A DNA stretch of 7,970 nt from an uncultured Oscillospiraceae bacterium (GTDB taxonomy: Bacteria; Bacillota; Clostridia; Oscillospirales; Oscillospiraceae). The notes below the pieces were generated by a model. That model was not told where the DNA came from. It was given only the letters and a program-made list of their open reading frames with translations, and searched no databases. The stretch covers positions 1 to 7,970 of the forward strand of contig CAAGIT010000189.1 of assembly GCA_900769995.1 (NCBI GenBank). The letters are read 5' to 3'. Below, piece by piece: positions 5,501 through 7,970 of the stretch. Each line of letters begins with the position of its first letter. The stretch's first letter is position 1. The translations under genes and the position numbers were made by a program.

Positions 5501-5869
5501 TTATGTCTGGTCGTCGTGGAGGGCGTGGACGCCCATGGAGGTCAGGAAATCCTTCAGCTCGTGCTTGACGCCTGTAGCGTAGTCGAGGGCCTGGTGCATA
5601 TCGCCGTTGCAGTGGGCGTCCGGGATGCGCTGTACGGCCCTGGCCGTAGCCTCGCACAGGGCGATTGCCGCCATGACAGACTTTACCAGGACAACGTCCA
5701 ACTTCTCCCGGTTCTTTTCCTGCTCTTCGGCCCGTTTTTCCCGGGCTTCCTCTTTGGCTTCCTGGGCCTTGTCCCGCTTGTTCAGGTGGCGCTGAAAAAG
5801 CCAAACGATCAGGCCGGTGACGGCTGCGGGGACACCGAACGAGGCCGCAATCTGGGCAAGGATTTCCAT
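5501..5869 (-). CDS. Membrane-anchored coiled-coil protein of the lysis module
   Basis: This 122-aa protein starts at ATG 5869-5867, overlapping the endolysin stop by one base (TGATG), with the purine-rich GGAGAGGG upstream. Residues about 8-29 are a hydrophobic span (VPAAVTGLIVWLFQRHL). A highly charged coiled coil follows at about 30-60 (KRDKAQEAKEEAREKR, EEQEKNREKLD). The conserved-looking C-terminal helical part holds ALCEATARAVQR and HCNGDMHQALDYA (87-99). From memory this type follows endolysin genes in many Clostridia prophages and has no agreed name. Position and one-span topology suggest an accessory lysis protein or holin partner; the function is inferred. An upstream in-frame extension is rejected because it overlaps the endolysin gene. 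Confidence 0.8.
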   Translation of the reverse strand: MEILAQIAASFGVPAAVTGLIVWLFQRHLNKRDKAQEAKEEAREKRAEEQEKNREKLDVVLVKSVMAAIALCEATARAVQRIPDAHCNGDMHQALDYATGVKHELKDFLTSMGVHALHDDQT

Positions 5870-6792
5870 CAGACCACCCTCTCCGTATACTTGAGGCAAA
5901 TCCAGCCGATGCCGGACTTGAGCTTGCCCCAGCCGTTCTGTTCCTCGACGATGGTGTAGCCGCCACCGTAGGCGAGGGTCATGACCACGCCGTAGTTCGT
6001 GCCGGGGCCGCTGCGGACGTTCAGGCCGCTCTGGGCAGTGATGCGGACGATGTAATTGACGGGCCAGACCCGATTCCCGGCAGAATCGAAAACGGCGTAG
6101 CCGTCCGTGCAAGCCGCCTTAGCGTATTCCAGGTTGGTGTAGGCCCCGATCTGGCTCGCCGCGTCGGCCCAGGACTTCCGGATGCGGTACATCTGGCCGG
6201 CGGCGGGCTGATCTGGCGCAGGAGCGGCGGAGGCCTGTCCCATGGCGGACGCCACGTCGCGCCTGAGTTGTAGCAGCGTTTTTCCCATACCCAGACCGTC
6301 CCACAGGTGCTGCGGGTCAACGTGGTCGGTGTTCGACAGCCGCTGGCGCGTCACCTCCCGGTGGGTGTAGACCGCCGTAAAGGGGTCCCAGCCGTGCTGC
6401 TTGCAGAGCTTCGCAATCAGCCAGACCGCGTTCCTGTAGGCCGCTTCGGCGTAGGCCTGCGCGGCGGCGAGGTCAGAGACGGTGAACGTCGCGCCGCTGG
6501 TGTAGGTGATCTGGGACGGCTCACCCATCTCAATGCCGATCCATTTGCTATTGCCGGGGCTGCCGACGTGCCAGCACTTGAGGTTGTCAGGCATACAGTG
6601 CAGGATATTCTGATCGTCCACCATGTAGTGAACGACGTAGGGCGAGGCGTCCCGCTGCCAGTAGTCCCGGAGGACGCTGGCCTTTGGCTGGGGTGTGCCG
6701 ATGGAATGGAGCACCACGCCGACGGGCGTCAGGGCCTCGGCGGCCTGATAGCGGCGGTTTCCGGTGCAGAGGGCTTCGGTGATAGTAGGCAT
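5869..6792 (-). CDS. Endolysin: N-acetylmuramoyl-L-alanine amidase with SH3 domain
   Basis: This 307-aa enzyme cuts the bond between muramic acid and the stem peptide of peptidoglycan at the end of phage growth. An Amidase_2-type domain covers about residues 10-180. Likely zinc ligands are His29 (VVLHS), His144 (THREVT) and Asp159 (DHVDP). Glu88 in GIEMG is the likely catalytic acid, and His157 occupies the place of the T7 lysozyme lysine. An Ala/Pro linker (186-199) leads to a short repeat-like segment at about 201-243 that resembles a SPOR-type binding unit. A bacterial SH3 domain follows at about 246-304 (LNVRSGPGTNYGVV). No signal peptide is seen, consistent with release through the adjacent holin. 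ATG 6792-6790 has GGGGAGG upstream, starting 3 nt after the holin stop. Catalytic assignments are by pattern. Confidence 0.95.
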   Translation of the reverse strand: MPTITEALCTGNRRYQAAEALTPVGVVLHSIGTPQPKASVLRDYWQRDASPYVVHYMVDDQNILHCMPDNLKCWHVGSPGNSKWIGIEMGEPSQITYTSGATFTVSDLAAAQAYAEAAYRNAVWLIAKLCKQHGWDPFTAVYTHREVTRQRLSNTDHVDPQHLWDGLGMGKTLLQLRRDVASAMGQASAAPAPDQPAAGQMYRIRKSWADAASQIGAYTNLEYAKAACTDGYAVFDSAGNRVWPVNYIVRITAQSGLNVRSGPGTNYGVVMTLAYGGGYTIVEEQNGWGKLKSGIGWICLKYTERVV

Positions 6793-6795
6793 TGG

Positions 6796-7065
6796 TCATT
6801 CCTCCCCCGTCTTGATGATATGGGTGGTCTCATGGACGCCGGTGGCGGCCCATCCTGAGACGGCGCCCACGGCGAACGCAGACAGGATATCCGCTGCCGG
6901 GAAGCCAGGCATCGTCAGCATTCCGACGACGCCGAGAACGCCGCCCAGGACGCCGCAGATGGCCGGGAGCCACTTACTATCGAGCCGCGTGGCCTTGATG
7001 ATGTCCGCCAGGACGTAGACGATTACGGTGATTGCCGCCACGCCCACAATGTTTAGGTTGTCCAT
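6796..7065 (-). CDS. Phage holin, A118-like (Phage_holin_5_2 type)
   Basis: This 89-aa protein has three hydrophobic spans at about residues 5-23, 32-52 and 57-76. The motif SGWAATGVHETTHIIK near the C-terminus is characteristic of the A118-like holin family as I know it. Holins form holes in the cytoplasmic membrane at a set time and let the endolysin reach the wall. The gene lies directly upstream of the amidase gene (3-nt gap), the classical order. The start ATG at 7065-7063 has AAGGAGG at 7085-7079, but with a long 13-nt spacer and no better in-frame start, so initiation may be weak. Confidence 0.9.
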   Translation of the reverse strand: MDNLNIVGVAAITVIVYVLADIIKATRLDSKWLPAICGVLGGVLGVVGMLTMPGFPAADILSAFAVGAVSGWAATGVHETTHIIKTGEE

Positions 7066-7131
7066 ATGTAGTGTAGTTCCTCCTTGGTATGTAATGATGG
7101 ATTTTCGTTCGCATTCGGCTCAGAAAGCGAA

Positions 7132-7635
7132 CTATGCGCTTTCTTCCGTCCAGCCGTATACGCCAGGCTCCCACACATTGTTGTCAATGTCAGATACCCA
7201 GATCTTTCCGTTGTGTGTGACCTTATCCCCGGCGCTGTACGGGTTTGTGCTGTCCGGCTGTTCCCACTCAGGGATAACAGTTTCGTCCGGGATAAGCACC
7301 TTCGCCCACAAGGACGGCGCGTTTCCAGGTTCCCATCCGGTCTGGCCGGTGTGGGCCTGCACACAGCGCCACAGCTTGCCGCCGTGCTGCACCTTGTAGC
7401 CTGCGGTGTAGTCAGTACCGGAGGCCCATTCCGGGTAAAACTCCGTCATCCGCAGGGCGGTGTTGTCGTCCACCTCCAGGGTGTTGATCTGCCTGGCGAT
7501 CAGCAGGCGGAACACTTCGGATTCAGTCAGGGTGCGGTGACGCTCGGCGGATTCTGCGATGATCTGTTCCGATTTCATAGCATAAATCTCGTCTTCCGTA
7601 GCGTCCCTGTATTTTCCGTTTTCGCAAATCCTCAT
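7132..7635 (-). CDS. Phage protein with two carbohydrate-binding-like modules
   Basis: This 167-aa protein starts at ATG 7635-7633 with AAGGAGG 7 nt upstream. The first 65 residues are charged and helical. Two modules of the chitin-binding (CBM5/12-like) pattern follow: residues about 70-112 (PEWASGTDYTAGYKVQHGGK, then LWRCVQAHTGQTGWEPG) and about 124-162 (EWEQPDSTNPYSAGDKVTHN, then GKIWVSDIDNNVWEPG). Both keep the Trp/Tyr-Gly-V-xx-GK-W framework; the second lacks the His-Thr turn and is shorter. Such modules bind wall polymers or glycans on phage tail tips and lysins. The placement between a probable tail-fibre gene and the holin fits a host-recognition protein at the end of the tail module. 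No enzyme domain is visible. The family label is by pattern. Confidence 0.87.
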   Translation of the reverse strand: MRICENGKYRDATEDEIYAMKSEQIIAESAERHRTLTESEVFRLLIARQINTLEVDDNTALRMTEFYPEWASGTDYTAGYKVQHGGKLWRCVQAHTGQTGWEPGNAPSLWAKVLIPDETVIPEWEQPDSTNPYSAGDKVTHNGKIWVSDIDNNVWEPGVYGWTEESA

Positions 7636-7647
7636 GTATAATCCTCC

Positions 7648-7970
7648 TTATAATCCTACTATACGGAACCGACTACCTGCTCCAAATTTTGTACTTGCTG
7701 TCGCTCTTGGAATAAAAGTATTCGGAAGATTATTTTCATCAATTCCGATAATGGTGTTATTATTTACTATGCCACCTGTTGTTTGCAGAATTGACGAAGA
7801 ACACTTTAGAAGTTTTATATTTGATTCATTAATCAAAATAGTGCAGAGTGCGTACCTATTGTTTCCGCCACACGATGGAACTGAACTTCCAAAGGATGTT
7901 CCTTTTTTGTCAGGTGTAATGAACGACATATACCACTGATACCAGTTTGGGGCGTAAAACCCGAACAAGA
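7648..7970 (-). CDS. C-terminal part of a probable tail-fibre or baseplate protein (partial)
   Basis: The frame is open to the right edge of the window and ends at TAA 7650-7648, 12 nt before the next gene. A TTG at 7968-7966 could be read as a start but has no visible ribosome binding site, so the gene most likely continues beyond the window. At least 106 residues are seen, rich in Asn, Ser, Thr, Ile and Gly, with aromatic NWYQWYMSF near the readable start and STKFGAGSRFRIVGL at the end. This is a beta-rich composition typical of fibre tips. No domain is recognised. It is clearly more AT-rich than the lysis genes beside it, which suggests a separately acquired receptor-binding end. Assignment to the tail rests on position (just upstream of the carbohydrate-binding protein) and composition. 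Confidence 0.65.
   Translation of the reverse strand, partial: LFGFYAPNWYQWYMSFITPDKKGTSFGSSVPSCGGNNRYALCTILINESNIKLLKCSSSILQTTGGIVNNNTIIGIDENNLPNTFIPRATASTKFGAGSRFRIVGL

Noticed and set aside
5490..5966. N-terminal extension of the sigma-like HTH gene to 5966
   Set aside because: It would overlap the coiled-coil gene in another frame and encodes an Arg/Pro/Gly-rich non-natural sequence. The ATG at 5489 has a perfect ribosome binding site.
6307..6858. A 183-codon rightward open frame over the endolysin gene
   Set aside because: Antisense shadow of the amidase coding region, with no initiation signal.
6977..7174. Leftward frame overlapping the holin start, with an ATG before AAGGAGG
   Set aside because: It has no ribosome binding site of its own, is Arg/His-rich, and is out of frame with the holin.

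Overview
The window looks like one end of an assembled metagenomic contig from a temperate phage or prophage of a Gram-positive gut-type Clostridia host (Oscillospiraceae or Lachnospiraceae-like). The reasons are strong AGGAGG-type ribosome binding sites, a serine recombinase typical of Firmicutes mobile elements, an A118-type holin and an amidase/SH3 endolysin. Host assignment is an inference from gene families. The first 35 bases are not biological: they match the Illumina TruSeq index adapter.

Region by region: (1) Bases 36-597 hold a truncated AT-rich rightward ORF, a 54-aa basic leftward ORF, and a 163-nt divergent intergenic region with a 14-bp inverted repeat that covers the ribosome binding site of the small gene. 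(2) Bases 598-2780 hold a rightward two-gene operon. Its first gene encodes an XRE-like HTH protein with a coiled coil and one membrane span; it overlaps by ATGA with a 542-aa large serine recombinase carrying all expected catalytic and zinc-ribbon residues. (3) Bases 2789-2824 form a perfect 16-bp hairpin that acts as a bidirectional terminator between convergent operons. (4) Bases 2826-5071 hold five small leftward genes. None has a confident function: a Pro/Gln-rich protein, an 86-aa helical protein, a Gly/Cys-rich membrane protein with a CCC motif, a C1q/TNF/BclA-like jelly-roll protein with a TTG start, and a His-rich 153-aa protein. (5) A strong leftward terminator at 5154-5183 separates these from the upstream genes. 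(6) Bases 5184-7970 hold, in transcription order (right to left), the C-terminus of an AT-rich probable tail-fibre protein, a protein with two carbohydrate-binding-like modules, a holin, an N-acetylmuramoyl-L-alanine amidase, a membrane/coiled-coil protein and a sigma-70-region-4-like HTH protein.

Taken together, the right part is the end of a phage late operon (host recognition, then lysis), and the left part is the integration and lysogeny module. The late genes run straight into the recombinase with only 45 bp between, as expected for a circular or virion form of a phage rather than an integrated one, unless the attachment site lies elsewhere. The most interesting segment is the five-gene cassette at 2826-5071. 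It is bounded by terminators on both sides and lies beyond the lysis genes, a layout typical of independently transcribed phage accessory genes. I see no RNA genes, CRISPR array or insertion sequence.
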